DNA of 64,000 nucleotides, taken from positions 56,254-120,253 of the forward strand of contig NZ_JAAFGZ010000011.1 in assembly GCF_010365105.1 (NCBI RefSeq). Direction: 5' to 3'. This DNA is from Polaromonas sp. GTDB lineage: Bacteria; Pseudomonadota; Gammaproteobacteria; Burkholderiales; Burkholderiaceae_C. Below the pieces are notes generated by a model. The model was given only the letters and a program-made list of their open reading frames with translations. It did not search any database and was not told the origin of the DNA. Positions 37,421 through 45,977 of the stretch are shown here, piece after piece. The position numbers and the translations under genes are program-made. The stretch's first letter is position 1. Every line of letters starts with the position of its first letter.

Positions 37421-39214
37421 GTGAAAGCAATCTCAGAAAATCTTTATGAACGCGGCATTAACGGCATCAAATACTGCCGTCGCCGTATACCCGCCGCACT
37501 CTTGGCGGCGTATCCCCCTAAAAAAACGCACATTGTTCGCAGTCTAGGCACGTCCGACCTGCGCGTGGCCAAACAACGCCTCAAAGTCGAAATAAATCGG
37601 ATTGATGCTGAGTTTGCCCAGAAACTTGCTGCGTTACAGCAAAAACAGGCGTCCTACTCTAGGAAGAAGCTCGATTCCTTGTCCAACGAGCAACTGAATG
37701 CGTTGGCGGACCATTGGGTTCGGCAGGTGTTGCTCAATGACGAGCGCCAGCGAAGTGAGGGGCTCGACGACGACGAGTTCGACGAACTGGGGGCGCGGCT
37801 GGAGGAGCAACGTGCCCAATTGGGTCGAATGCTGGCCACGGGTCGGTCCGACAAAATTTTGCCCGCCATGCACGGATTTATTCACCTTTGCGGGCTGGAT
37901 GTCGAAATGTCACCCGAGGAGTCCAAGCGAGCCGGTGCGGCCTTCCTTAGTGCCGTCGTGACCTCTTTGGACCACCAGCGCGCCCGACAAGGCGGACAGG
38001 TCGTTAAAACCAACGACGTGGCACCCGAAGTGCTAACGCCCAAGGAGGTTGCTACAAACGAAGACGGCAAATCGTCAAAGCAGGGGCCCGATTGGGATGC
38101 GGTATTCATTGCCTGGCGCGACTACGTTAGCAATCGGCCGAAAAGTACCGCTATTGCCACTCAGACACCATGGCGTGAGCTTCAGCGGTTCGCCACCGAA
38201 AATGGTGTAGACCAGCCCGGCGAGCTCACTCCTGAGCTGATGCGAAAGTTTGTGGATGTGATGGCTGCACGCGGTCTTGCCGTCATCACACTCAATGAGC
38301 GGTTGGCCAAAATCAAGTCCCTTTTCAAGGTCGTCAAGGGCAGGGGTGTGCTCTCCATCAATCCAGCCGCAGACACCTTGGGCTTGAAGCAGAACAGCTT
38401 TGAAAAGCGCGAGAAGCGTCGATTGCCTTTTGACAATGCTGACTTGGGGAACATTTTTTCATCGCCGATTTTTAACCACCAGCAACTGCGCTCGCAGGGC
38501 CAGGCAGGAGAGGCGACCTACTGGATTCCAATACTTATGTATTACACCGGTGCGCGGACTGAAGAAATTGCTGGTTTGGCCCTTGCCGATGTGGTGCAGG
38601 ACCCTGAGCATGGCTGGTATTTCAACATCATCGACCGTCCGTCTCAAGACGATGATTTGTTTTCTGAAGAGCAGAAAGCCGAGAAAAAGAAATCAAATAT
38701 CGACGGCAAAGCTCAACTGCAATGGCGACTCCTTAAAAATGGAACCTCCATTCGGAAAGTGCCCCTGGCAACCGAACTTATTAACCTGGGGCTGTTTCGC
38801 TACATGGATTCCGTTCGAGAAAAAGGCGAAGTCTCACTGTTTCCATCGTTGAGCCATGACTGGCATGACAAGCTTTCGGGTGCATTTTCCAAGTTTTTTG
38901 GGCGTTATAAAACGAAGATATTGGGTATCCATGAGCCCAAAAAAGTGCTTTATTCCTTTCGCCACACCATGAAAGATGCGATGACGAATGCGCGCGTGGA
39001 AACAAAATATCTCCAGCGCATCCTTGGTCATGCCAGCGGCGAAGGTTCGATAACGGATGGGTACGGTTCTGCCGATGTTCCGTTGGACGCCTTGATGGAC
39101 GAATTCCGAAAGGTGAAGTTTTTCCCAATTGATGCGCATTCATGGCAGCCTGGGAAGGGACGTGTCAAATTCCCGAAACTGCCCAAGACAACCGGCACTG
39201 GGAAATCAACATAA
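37421..39214 (+). CDS. Tyrosine recombinase (genomic-island integrase)
   Basis: This 597-residue site-specific recombinase belongs to the long integrases typical of ICEs and tRNA-anchored islands. The N-terminal part (GIKYCRRRIPAALLAAYPPK) is the DNA-binding DUF6538-like segment and the core-binding SAM-like domain lies near residues 235-330. Catalytic residues: R379 in TGARTEE, R514 in YSFRHTMKD with Tyr511 in place of the usual first His, H537 in LGHAS, and nucleophile Y548 in DGYGS. The start is GTG 37421. It is followed by its own terminator. Confidence 0.94.
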   Translation: MKAISENLYERGINGIKYCRRRIPAALLAAYPPKKTHIVRSLGTSDLRVAKQRLKVEINRIDAEFAQKLAALQQKQASYSRKKLDSLSNEQLNALADHWVRQVLLNDERQRSEGLDDDEFDELGARLEEQRAQLGRMLATGRSDKILPAMHGFIHLCGLDVEMSPEESKRAGAAFLSAVVTSLDHQRARQGGQVVKTNDVAPEVLTPKEVATNEDGKSSKQGPDWDAVFIAWRDYVSNRPKSTAIATQTPWRELQRFATENGVDQPGELTPELMRKFVDVMAARGLAVITLNERLAKIKSLFKVVKGRGVLSINPAADTLGLKQNSFEKREKRRLPFDNADLGNIFSSPIFNHQQLRSQGQAGEATYWIPILMYYTGARTEEIAGLALADVVQDPEHGWYFNIIDRPSQDDDLFSEEQKAEKKKSNIDGKAQLQWRLLKNGTSIRKVPLATELINLGLFRYMDSVREKGEVSLFPSLSHDWHDKLSGAFSKFFGRYKTKILGIHEPKKVLYSFRHTMKDAMTNARVETKYLQRILGHASGEGSITDGYGSADVPLDALMDEFRKVKFFPIDAHSWQPGKGRVKFPKLPKTTGTGKST

Positions 39215-39276
39215 TTTGCAGTCTATGTAATTTACGTATTGGAGATTTGCGTCAATATTACGGGTACAAGTAAAAG

Positions 39277-39305
39277 AAAAAGCCACCGTATAAGGGTGGC
39301 TTTTT
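39277..39305 (+). terminator. Terminator after the integrase
   Basis: AAAAAGCCACC at 39277-39287 pairs with GGTGGCTTTTT at 39295-39305 around a 7-nt loop. It can act in both directions, also for the minus-strand SSB-like gene ending at 39359. Confidence 0.82.
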
Positions 39306-39358
39306 AAAATCAAATTATTGTTGTTCGTCGAACCACTCCCGTTACCTTCGTTACCCTG

Positions 39359-39835
39359 TCAGCTGTATAGAGTTGACCAATCCGACTCTTCCTGCGCTAC
39401 CGCTGCTTCCTGCCGGTCCGGTGCGTGTATCGGCGGCTTTACCGGCGCAGTGGCCTGAGGGAGCACCTGCTGAGCTGCGTGAGCCTTTTCTTTGACTGCT
39501 TCTTTGATAGCAGCAGGGCCAGCTGATTTATCCATATCCTGCGATGCTGCTACCTTGGAGACCTTGGTGGCTTCAAAAGCAATGATGAGTAGCGTCCCAG
39601 TGGGCTTGCCTTCGCGTGAAAGATAGAAGTCCGTTTTCAATTTTCCGGTAACCCTGGCGAAGTCTCCTTTGTTAAGCTGCGGGTTTTCGTCGACCATCAT
39701 TCTTATGGTGAACCAGGTCGGGCCCGTATCCAAGCCCCTTTGGCTCTCTGCCAATCGGAATTCGTAATAACCCTTGTTGGTGCTCTTGCTCACCTTGCGT
39801 TCAGGCGGTGAAGCCACGTTTCCAAAAACTTGCAT
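39359..39835 (-). CDS. SSB-like single-stranded DNA-binding protein
   Basis: This 158-residue protein has an OB-fold-like first 100 residues (MQVFGNVASPPERKVSKSTN, TWFTIRMM, LNKGDFARVTGKLKTDFYL, GTLLIIAFEATKVSK) as in the short SSB-like proteins of mobile elements. The rest is a flexible Ala/Gln/Pro-rich tail ending DWSTLYS, not the DDDIPF tail of chromosomal SSB. A role in replication or transfer of the island is likely. Ribosome binding site GAGGA lies 8 bp before ATG 39835. Confidence 0.7.
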   Translation of the reverse strand: MQVFGNVASPPERKVSKSTNKGYYEFRLAESQRGLDTGPTWFTIRMMVDENPQLNKGDFARVTGKLKTDFYLSREGKPTGTLLIIAFEATKVSKVAASQDMDKSAGPAAIKEAVKEKAHAAQQVLPQATAPVKPPIHAPDRQEAAVAQEESDWSTLYS

Positions 39836-39943
39836 GTGTTGTCCTCAAAATTGGTTCTATCAAGATGACGAATTTCGTCATACGAGTCGTATAGCAACCT
39901 GAATTTTTGATTTGACGGTGGATTATGGAATGTGAGGAGGCTG

Positions 39944-40115
39944 AGGTCGCCTGCTGAGGAACCGTCGCGCCGGTGTACAAGGACACCAACTTTGGTGGCA
40001 GAAAGAAGAGGCGTTGCAGGTGCTGGATGAGGCAAGTGCTCTGCCACCGGAATACCCAGGATGGATGTTGGCCATGCAGGGGCAGTACCGCGCTAAACTT
40101 CCTGAGAAGGTTTAA
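39944..40115 (+). pseudogene. Protein-like open stretch without start, probable gene remnant
   Basis: A frame ending at TAA 40113-40115 reads GVQGHQLWWQKEEALQVLDE and ends YPGWMLAMQGQYRAKLPEKV. The composition is protein-like and unlike the surrounding noise, but there is a stop just upstream and no credible start. I read it as the C-terminal leftover of a deleted gene; I cannot name the family. The rest of 39836-40175 holds nothing I can support. Confidence 0.35.
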
Positions 40116-40175
40116 GTTCGGTGCATGGGAACTCTCATTTCATCCAAAAATCACCACTACGAAAGTAATATTTCA

Positions 40176-40442
40176 ATGCGTTCAACCCACCTTATTTCTT
40201 GCGTCACCCTTGCCACCGTTCTCGCACTCACAACTGGCGCAGCTAGCGCCAAAGGTTGCCTCAAGGGCGCTGCGGTGGGGGCTGTAGCCGGACATGTCGC
40301 AGGACACCATTCCGTGCTCGGTGCGGTTGGTGGCTGCGTTGTTGGTCGTCATATGGCGAACAAAAAGGCTAAAGAAGAAGCATCACAGAAGAGTAGTGTG
40401 ACGTCACAGCCACATGCAGCCTCAGACGCGAATCACGTTTAG
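40176..40442 (+). CDS. Small secreted glycine-zipper protein
   Basis: This 88-residue protein begins with a signal peptide (MRSTHLISCVTLATVLALTT...ASA). A glycine-zipper segment follows (KGAAVGAVAGHVAGHHSVLG then GGCVVGRHMANKKAKEE), as in many small outer-membrane or periplasmic proteins. A Ser/His-rich polar tail ends the chain. No specific function is assigned. ATG 40176 starts at the signal peptide. Confidence 0.65.
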   Translation: MRSTHLISCVTLATVLALTTGAASAKGCLKGAAVGAVAGHVAGHHSVLGAVGGCVVGRHMANKKAKEEASQKSSVTSQPHAASDANHV

Positions 40443-40470
40443 CTGGTTGACGACAATTACCGTGGTTGGT

Positions 40471-41098
40471 TAGAGGCCTACACCGGGCGGGTCCGGGAGG
40501 CGGGGCTACCGTTGAACCTTCGAACACACATCGAAGGTAGGCGGCATGCCCGGCAAGAGAATCACGGACCACCAAGTGCACAAGTACAAGCAACACCGAA
40601 TCAAGCTAAGTCAAGTAGCCTCTGCTGCCAAAGCGGGCATCAGCGAGCGAAGCGCCCGGCGTATTGAAGACGCGCAAAGCCTGCCCTCCCAGCGTCCCGA
40701 GCGGAACTGGCGCACCCGAGAAGACCCGCTGAGTGCGGTTTTGGACAGCGAAGTCATCCCACTGTTGCAAACCGATGCCCGGCTCAACGCCGTCACCCTG
40801 CTCGAAGAACTCCAGCGCCGCTATCCCGGCCAGTGGGACACAAGCGTGCTGCGGACCCTGCAGCGACGCATGCGCCTGTGGCGTGCCAAGTTTGGAGCCG
40901 AGCGGGAGGTCTACTTTGCCCAGGAACACCCGCCAGGGCGCCAAGGCATCTCGGACTTCACCGTGGCTGATGAACTGAAAGTGGAGATTGCCGGCGTGGC
41001 GTTTACTCACCGTCTGTACCAAGTTGCACCGGCCTATTCGGGATGGCGCCACGTTACGGTCATCGACTCCGGCTAGCCGGTGATTCGGGAGGCCTCTA
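40471..41098. mobile_element. Remnant of an IS21-type insertion sequence
   Basis: TAGAGGCCT at 40471-40479 has its reverse complement AGGCCTCTA at 41090-41098, bracketing the truncated istA. The right side also holds CCGGTGATTCGGGA. The pair could be element ends after internal deletion, or chance; the istA fragment itself is certain. Confidence 0.5.
40546..41076 (+). pseudogene. istA: IS21-family transposase IstA, N-terminal fragment
   Basis: The 176 residues match the N terminus of IstA from GC-rich IS21-like elements: MPGKRITDHQVHKYKQHR, AAKAGISERSARRIE, VLRTLQRRMRLWRAKFGAER, VYFAQEHPPGRQGISDFTVA, ending at SGWRHVTVIDSG. A full IstA is about 500 residues and carries a DDE catalytic core plus an istB partner; these are absent. 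The frame stops just where a CCGGTGATTC motif begins (41079), which resembles the repeat at the right edge of this window, so this looks like an internally deleted IS21 copy. Confidence 0.85.
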
Positions 41099-41821
41099 CT
41101 TCAGGTTGTTGCCTTGCGCAGCCATTGCCTGTTCCTGCTTGGCGTGGTTGGCCAGGTACTCGGCGTGTTGCGCCTCGGTGCGTCGGGTGCCCAGACTGGT
41201 GAGATGCTCGCGCAGTTTGTCGGCGGGCAGGTCGGCGCCGTAGGAGGGGGTACCGGGTTGCTGCCGCCACGACTCGTGCAGGCTGCCGTCGTCCACGGCG
41301 TCAAAGCCCAGTTCCTGAACCAGGGCCATGACTTTTTGCTTCGCCGCCGCATCGTCGCCGGCCACCGGCAGGGAGATGCGGCCGGGCGAGCCGGCGGGCA
41401 GGCCCTTGTTTTGGAGGTGGTCGGCGTAGATGTTGTTGAATACCTTCACCACCGGGCGGCCTAGGTGCTGCTGCACCCATTCGCTTTCAGTGAGGTCACC
41501 AGTTTCCAGCTCCGGCATCTGGCCGTCGCGCAGCATGGGGTAGTAGTTGCTCGTGTCGATGACCGGCACGTCGGCCGCCACGCCCGCGAACAGGTCTTTG
41601 GGCAGGTCGGGGATGTTTTTGAGCGGAATGGTGACCACGATGATTTCGCCGTGGCGGGCCGCTTCCTGGGCCGTAACCGGCTTGGCGCCGGTTTTTTGGG
41701 CCACGTCTTTCAGCGTTTCAGGCCCGCGCGAGTTGGCGATGTAAACCGAGTGTCCGAGGCTGACGAGCCGCACAGCGAGGGCGCTGCCGATGTGGCCGGC
41801 CCCGATGATTCCAATGTTCAT
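41096..41821 (-). CDS. NADPH-dependent F420-type reductase (NAD(P)-binding)
   Basis: This 241-residue Rossmann-fold protein of the F420-dependent NADP oxidoreductase-like family begins MNIGIIGAGHIGSALAVRLV. Further stretches are VTIPLKNIPDLP, VIDTSNYYP, VVKVFNNIYADHL and ALVQELGFDAVDDG. In organisms without F420 such proteins are of unknown substrate. The stop lies next to the IS21 remnant. Confidence 0.83.
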   Translation of the reverse strand: MNIGIIGAGHIGSALAVRLVSLGHSVYIANSRGPETLKDVAQKTGAKPVTAQEAARHGEIIVVTIPLKNIPDLPKDLFAGVAADVPVIDTSNYYPMLRDGQMPELETGDLTESEWVQQHLGRPVVKVFNNIYADHLQNKGLPAGSPGRISLPVAGDDAAAKQKVMALVQELGFDAVDDGSLHESWRQQPGTPSYGADLPADKLREHLTSLGTRRTEAQHAEYLANHAKQEQAMAAQGNNLK

Positions 41822-41999
41822 ATAGTCCTTAGATTTAAGAGGTTTGCACGGCGAGGAGTTGCCTCCGCAGTTAGTTAAACAGCGACGACGACGAACTGCT
41901 TATTTTGGCGGGTAGCCGCCGGAGTTCACGGTGGGCAACATCAGTTAATCAAGCGAAGCTGATAAAACTAAACTCCATATTACGCTCCAAAGGTGCGGT

Positions 42000-42509
42000 G
42001 TGTCCGACAGGTGTTGGCGCCGATTGAATATTGACCAGCTAGGGGTGCGGCAGTATGCGCAACACATCGAAGGCTGGCTGGGTGGTCAATGCATTGTGAA
42101 CCTGCCAAGGGCCAGACCTGCGCAAGGCCAGCGCGTTGGTCGCTCCATTGACTCCTTGCAGCCCGACGGCGGTGTGCAGGTTATCAACCGCTGCCGGCAA
42201 GGCAGCGGTGAGATGAAGGAAGCGCTCGGCAGCGGCCGGCAGATTGGGGATGCGACGTCTTCAAAACTGGAGGTTCGTTTCGCCCCGGCCTGGCTGTCCT
42301 TCCTTCCCATGGTGTGGGGCGACCACTGGGTCATCGACCTGGACCCGGCTTACCAGCTCGTGGCCGTCAGCGAGCCCAAGCGAGAGTACCTGTGGATTTT
42401 GTCCAGAAGCATGAAGGTCGACTCTGCCGCGTACGATGCATTGTTGGGTCGGCTGACACGCAAAGGGTTTGACCTTCAGCGGCTGGAAAGGACCCTCCAG
42501 CAGGAGTGA
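42000..42509 (+). CDS. Lipocalin (Blc)-like protein with degenerate N terminus
   Basis: The C-terminal 85 residues are clearly bacterial lipocalin: KLEVRFAPAWLSFLP, VWGDHWVIDLDPAYQLVAVS, EPKREYLWILSRS, GFDLQRLERT. The first half follows the fold only loosely (LQPDGGVQVINRCR fits) and lacks the signal peptide, the lipobox and the WYEIAR motif normally found. Either the 5' part has decayed or the gene lost its original start. Intact Blc binds lipids at the outer membrane. The GTG at 42000 is a formal start only. Confidence 0.5.
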   Translation: MSDRCWRRLNIDQLGVRQYAQHIEGWLGGQCIVNLPRARPAQGQRVGRSIDSLQPDGGVQVINRCRQGSGEMKEALGSGRQIGDATSSKLEVRFAPAWLSFLPMVWGDHWVIDLDPAYQLVAVSEPKREYLWILSRSMKVDSAAYDALLGRLTRKGFDLQRLERTLQQE

Positions 42510-42690
42510 CGTGGGGTAGCGAAGAGGCCGATGGCCGCCTGGCACGGCTCTGCCGTTCATCGTTTGGTTTATAAATCCACGGAATTCGGTTTGAACATGC
42601 TCGTCGGGCCAGATGCAAAAAAGTGGCATGCTCGCTCCCATGGGTAAAGTGACCGTCCATTGCGCTGTGTGGCCCCTTAGTGCGAAAGTA

Positions 42691-43044
42691 GTGCGCGTGA
42701 AACTCCTTGTCCGCATTTCCCTTGCCGCTGTCGTTTCCTCCTTGTACCCGCCTGCGTATGCGGAAACGCTGCGGTGCAATGGCCACATCGTTGAAACAGG
42801 CGACTCGCGCCTGTCTGTCCGCTACCACTGCGGGGAGCCGTTGCTTCAGGATTCCTACTGTGCGCCGGTCTACTATTACCCTGGATTCCAGCTTGTGCCC
42901 GAGCCGTTTGCCAGCTCGGTCGTTCCTTGCCTAGTGGTCGATGAATGGCTGTACGACCGTGGTCCCGGCAATCTCGTCGCGACGGTGCGCTTTCCTGCGG
43001 GTGTGGTGCAGTCCATCACCTACGGCGCGCGGGCAACGCCGTAA
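42691..43044 (+). CDS. DUF2845-type secreted protein
   Basis: This 117-residue protein has a signal peptide (VKLLVRISLAAVVSSLYPPAYA) and a short Cys-bearing domain: TLRCNGHIVETGDSRLSV, YHCGEP, WLYDRGPGNLVATVRF, GVVQSITYG. This matches the DUF2845 family as I know it, of unknown function. GTG 42691 or GTG 42697 can serve as start. Confidence 0.7.
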   Translation: MRVKLLVRISLAAVVSSLYPPAYAETLRCNGHIVETGDSRLSVRYHCGEPLLQDSYCAPVYYYPGFQLVPEPFASSVVPCLVVDEWLYDRGPGNLVATVRFPAGVVQSITYGARATP

Positions 43045-43223
43045 TAACGGGCGTTGACGTGATGGTGGTTGAAGGCACAGTTCCGGGGGCTTATTCACCC
43101 CTTGGCATAGTGAAAGCCATATTTTGTCCATTGTTCTCTCATCAACCAGTTGCGGCTGTTGCCCATTGACCCTTAGCGGCGTAGCATCCTTGTTCAAGCA
43201 ACCTGGCAGAAAGAGGCTCAGCC

Positions 43224-44165
43224 ATGAGGCTTCACGGTCGCACATTACTTCGCCAGCGCATTTTCATTGCAGCATGCTTGGGCTCAATGTTGGCCCCGGT
43301 GCTAGCGGCCGAATGTGATGGCTCCTTGGCGTCCAACCTAGGCGGTTTGCGCCGCGCATGGCTGCTTTCTGATGGAGGTGTTGCCGCGTTCGCCAAGCTC
43401 AACATCAACATTGATGGCTATGCACGCGCCTACCATCCGCGTAACGCGGAGGCCGGCTCGCTCATCCACCTGTGCAATGCCGGGCGGGTATACCTGCTGG
43501 ACGGCAACTCGTATGAAGGCTCCGAGAGCAACGCGACGTGCACCGGACGTTTCATGCGGGACGTGGGGCGAATCGGCGCAGCCGGCTGGACCAATCCGTC
43601 GGTCGGCGTCGTGAACTGGTACGGCATCCTGGGCCGAGGCTCGGCCAGGGTCAACGGACGCGCCATTCAATCCGTCGTGCCCGTGCTGCAGAAGGACGGC
43701 TCGGGCTTTTATGTCTCGCCGACCACGCTGGCCGACCGTTCTTTCGCTGACGAAGCGGAGCAGACGCGCTACGTGAATCCGCTTAGTATTGCCGCTGCCG
43801 TCGCGCCGCGCAGTCTTCTCGCCAAAGGCGTCGCGATGGGGTCGTTTGGCGTGGCGTACAACGTCAACCGGCGCATTGCCGTGCCGTTCGTGGTCGGCGA
43901 CGCGGGTCCGCGCATTGGGGAGGGCAGCGTCGCGCTGGCGCGGCTCGCCGCCGGTTTGCCACTCAAAGACAACGTGACACGCCTCGAGCGTTTTGCAGGC
44001 CAGGTGGATGCGCCCCATGTGCTGTGGGTGTTTTTCAAAGATGCTGCAGAGAAGTTTGACAGCCACAGCGAAGCGGCGACGACCGCAAAAGCGCAAGCCG
44101 CGTACCAGGCATGGGGCGGGGATGCCCGGCTGGCGAGCTGCGTCGAGCAGGTGCCCCGGAATTAG
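43224..44165 (+). CDS. Secreted protein resembling GH75 chitosanase
   Basis: This 313-residue protein has a signal peptide (MRLHGRTLLRQRIFIAACLG to VLAA). The C-terminal half shows the GH75-like pattern VPFVVGDAGPRIGEGSVALA, and the middle has VVNWYGILG and VNPLSIAAAV. GH75 enzymes cleave chitosan; activity here is unproven because the similarity is limited to part of the fold. It sits among other small envelope-related island genes. Confidence 0.55.
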   Translation: MRLHGRTLLRQRIFIAACLGSMLAPVLAAECDGSLASNLGGLRRAWLLSDGGVAAFAKLNINIDGYARAYHPRNAEAGSLIHLCNAGRVYLLDGNSYEGSESNATCTGRFMRDVGRIGAAGWTNPSVGVVNWYGILGRGSARVNGRAIQSVVPVLQKDGSGFYVSPTTLADRSFADEAEQTRYVNPLSIAAAVAPRSLLAKGVAMGSFGVAYNVNRRIAVPFVVGDAGPRIGEGSVALARLAAGLPLKDNVTRLERFAGQVDAPHVLWVFFKDAAEKFDSHSEAATTAKAQAAYQAWGGDARLASCVEQVPRN

Positions 44166-44341
44166 CCTAACCGAGACCGAGCGCATGGCTTGCCTAGGTG
44201 CGGCCTTGTTGCTGGCACGATGGTCGCCAATAAGCGCATGAAGTTCGTACCGGTTGGATTTTTAATCCTGGTGCTTCCAACTCAGTTCTGCTCCCTGTCA
44301 GTCCTTATATTTATATGTCTTTTTGAATCCAGAATGCAGCC

Positions 44342-44599
44342 ATGCTTGAACTTCGACCGAACTGTGAATGCTGCGACCGTGACCTACCACCGGAATCCAG
44401 CGAGGCCCGCATCTGCTCGTTTGAATGCACTTTCTGCGTTTCCTGCGCACAGACGGTGCTGATGGGCATCTGTCCCAACTGCGGGGGCGAACTGGTCGCC
44501 AGGCCCAGACGACCGGCATGCAAGCTTGAAAGTAATCTAGCCTCGACGAAGCGCATTTTCAAGCCAGGCGGTTGCGCCCAGCCTGCATCGCTTGAATAG
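44342..44599 (+). CDS. DUF1272 zinc-binding-like protein
   Basis: This 85-residue, cysteine-rich protein reads MLELRPNCECCDRDLPPESS then ICSFECTFCVSCAQ and GICPNCGGELVARPRRP, the full DUF1272 pattern. The paired CxxC motifs suggest zinc binding. Function is unknown. It has an extra C-terminal tail of about 20 residues. Confidence 0.88.
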   Translation: MLELRPNCECCDRDLPPESSEARICSFECTFCVSCAQTVLMGICPNCGGELVARPRRPACKLESNLASTKRIFKPGGCAQPASLE

Positions 44600-44728
44600 C
44601 CATCCCGAGCTTCACGCCGGTGATAAAACAGCGTGTTGCCAGTGCGGGCGCCAAACCTGTTGGGTGGCCCAACCGTACACTGCCGACAGCAATTTCAATT
44701 TTCCCAAAAGAAAGACCGAGCACCCAAC

Positions 44729-45344
44729 ATGGCAGGACCCACCACTGATTTCTGGCAAGAGCGTTTTGAGAAAAAGCAAACTGGCTGGGACCGCGGTGCA
44801 GCAAGTCCCCAGCTGCTGGCATGGCTGGACAGTGAGGCCTTAAAGCCATGCCGGATTGCCGTTCCCGGTTGTGGCAGCGGCTGGGAAGTGGCCGAACTGG
44901 CTCGGCAAGGATTTGACGTGGTCGGCATCGACTACACCCCGGCAGCGGTCGAGCGGACCCGGGCTCTGTTGTCGGCCCAAGGCTTGATGGCCGAGGTCTT
45001 GCGGGCAGATGTCTTGGCATATCAGCCGGACAAGCCGTTTGATGCCATTTACGAGCAGACCTGCCTGTGCGCGCTTCATCCTGACCATTGGGTGGAGTAC
45101 GCCAGGCAGCTTCAAAAGTGGCTCCCAGGGCAGTATTTGGGCACTGTTCATGCAGATGATTCGACCGGAAGCGACCGAAGAGGGGCTCATTCAGGGGCCG
45201 CCTTATCACTGCGACATCAACGCCATGCGGGCGCTCTTTCCTGCGCAAGACTGGGTGTGGCCCAAGCCGCCCTATGAAAAAGTGCCCCATCCCAACGTTG
45301 GCCATGAACTCGGGCTTCATCTGATGCTTCGTCAAGGGCTGTGA
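44729..45344 (+). pseudogene. Thiopurine/thiol S-methyltransferase (TPMT-like), frameshifted
   Basis: The first frame from ATG 44729 reads MAGPTTDFWQERFEKKQTGW and the SAM motif AVPGCGSGWEVAELARQGFD, as in TPMT-family and thiol methyltransferases. It shifts out of frame near 45127 after LQKWLPG. The rest continues in another frame: SIWALFMQMIRPEATEEGLI, QGPPYHCDINAMRALFPAQ, ending at 45344. A single missing base restores the gene, so this is either a recent pseudogene or a sequencing error. The next gene's GTG overlaps its stop. Confidence 0.85.
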
Positions 45345-45694
45345 CTTTGGATTTGACTGAACTCGAATGCAAGCGTTGTGAAAAATCGCTAACGGAATTC
45401 ATAGCCCGCCGCCGGCCTCCACTACATATCCGAGGCCAGCTCGACATTGGCTACAGAATCGAGGGGCGGAGCGTCGAGATTTTTGAAATTCGACCCGACA
45501 GGAAAGACGCTTGCGTTCGGCATGAATCCCCCGTGGCCAAGGCGACTTTCGTGCGAACAAAGGGCATCTGGAAAGTGTTCTGGATGCGCTCAGACCTGAA
45601 GTGGCACAGTTACGAGCCCAAAGCAAAGGTGAACACCTTGAAGGAATTCTTGGGAGCAGTTGACCGCGATGAGCACAGTTGCTTCTTTAGCTGA
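45341..45694 (+). CDS. DUF3024 protein
   Basis: This 117-residue cytosolic protein has the DUF3024 pattern: FIARRRPPLHIRGQLDIGYR, SVEIFEIRP, SPVAKATFV, WKVFWMRSDLKWHSYEP, LKEFLGAVDRDEHSCFFS. Function is unknown. The GTG start overlaps the methyltransferase stop (GTGA). Its last 50 bp have a second, decayed copy near 47860-47910. Confidence 0.82.
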   Translation: MTLDLTELECKRCEKSLTEFIARRRPPLHIRGQLDIGYRIEGRSVEIFEIRPDRKDACVRHESPVAKATFVRTKGIWKVFWMRSDLKWHSYEPKAKVNTLKEFLGAVDRDEHSCFFS

Positions 45695-45875
45695 ACGCGT
45701 CGCGTTTAATGCCACGCAAACGGTGAGCAGAACAGGGGCGGTGACGGGATTTTAAGTAAGGCGCCTGCCTACAGTCATGCTGGTCAGGTTTTCGTTCAAA
45801 TATCTGTTTTTTTATGGGAAGCGCTCATGCCGGACGAAACCAGACTGGCCCTTGACCTTCTCGCTCTGTCAAGCG
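45640..45875 (+). repeat. Copy A of an imperfect direct repeat flanking the low-GC insert
   Basis: This segment holds the DUF3024 3' end, a short gap, and an N-terminal remnant of the PNPOx gene (ATG 45827, MPDETRLALDLLALSS). Copy B at 47855-48085 has the same order. The best-matching blocks are AATTCTTGGGAGCAGTTGAC against AATTTTTTGGGCGCCGTTGG and GACGAAACCAGACTGGCCCT against CACGAAACCAGACTGACCCT. The rest of 45876-45977 shows nothing. Confidence 0.7.
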
Positions 45876-45977
45876 TTCTTTGGAGCCGGCAGGGCCATGC
45901 CGCCAAATCATCAAATACCCCGGCATCCAGATGCATGCAGTGCTACCACAATATAGCTCCGCCCAATGGGCTAAGGA

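Noticed and set aside
39281..39301. AGCCACC...GGTGGCT as a second tRNA-His attachment site
   Set aside because: It matches only the acceptor stem by a few bases and is better explained as the integrase terminator with A and T tails.
39790..40047. 85-codon minus-strand frame upstream of the SSB-like gene
   Set aside because: It overlaps the SSB-like start in another frame, has no ribosome binding site and no protein character.
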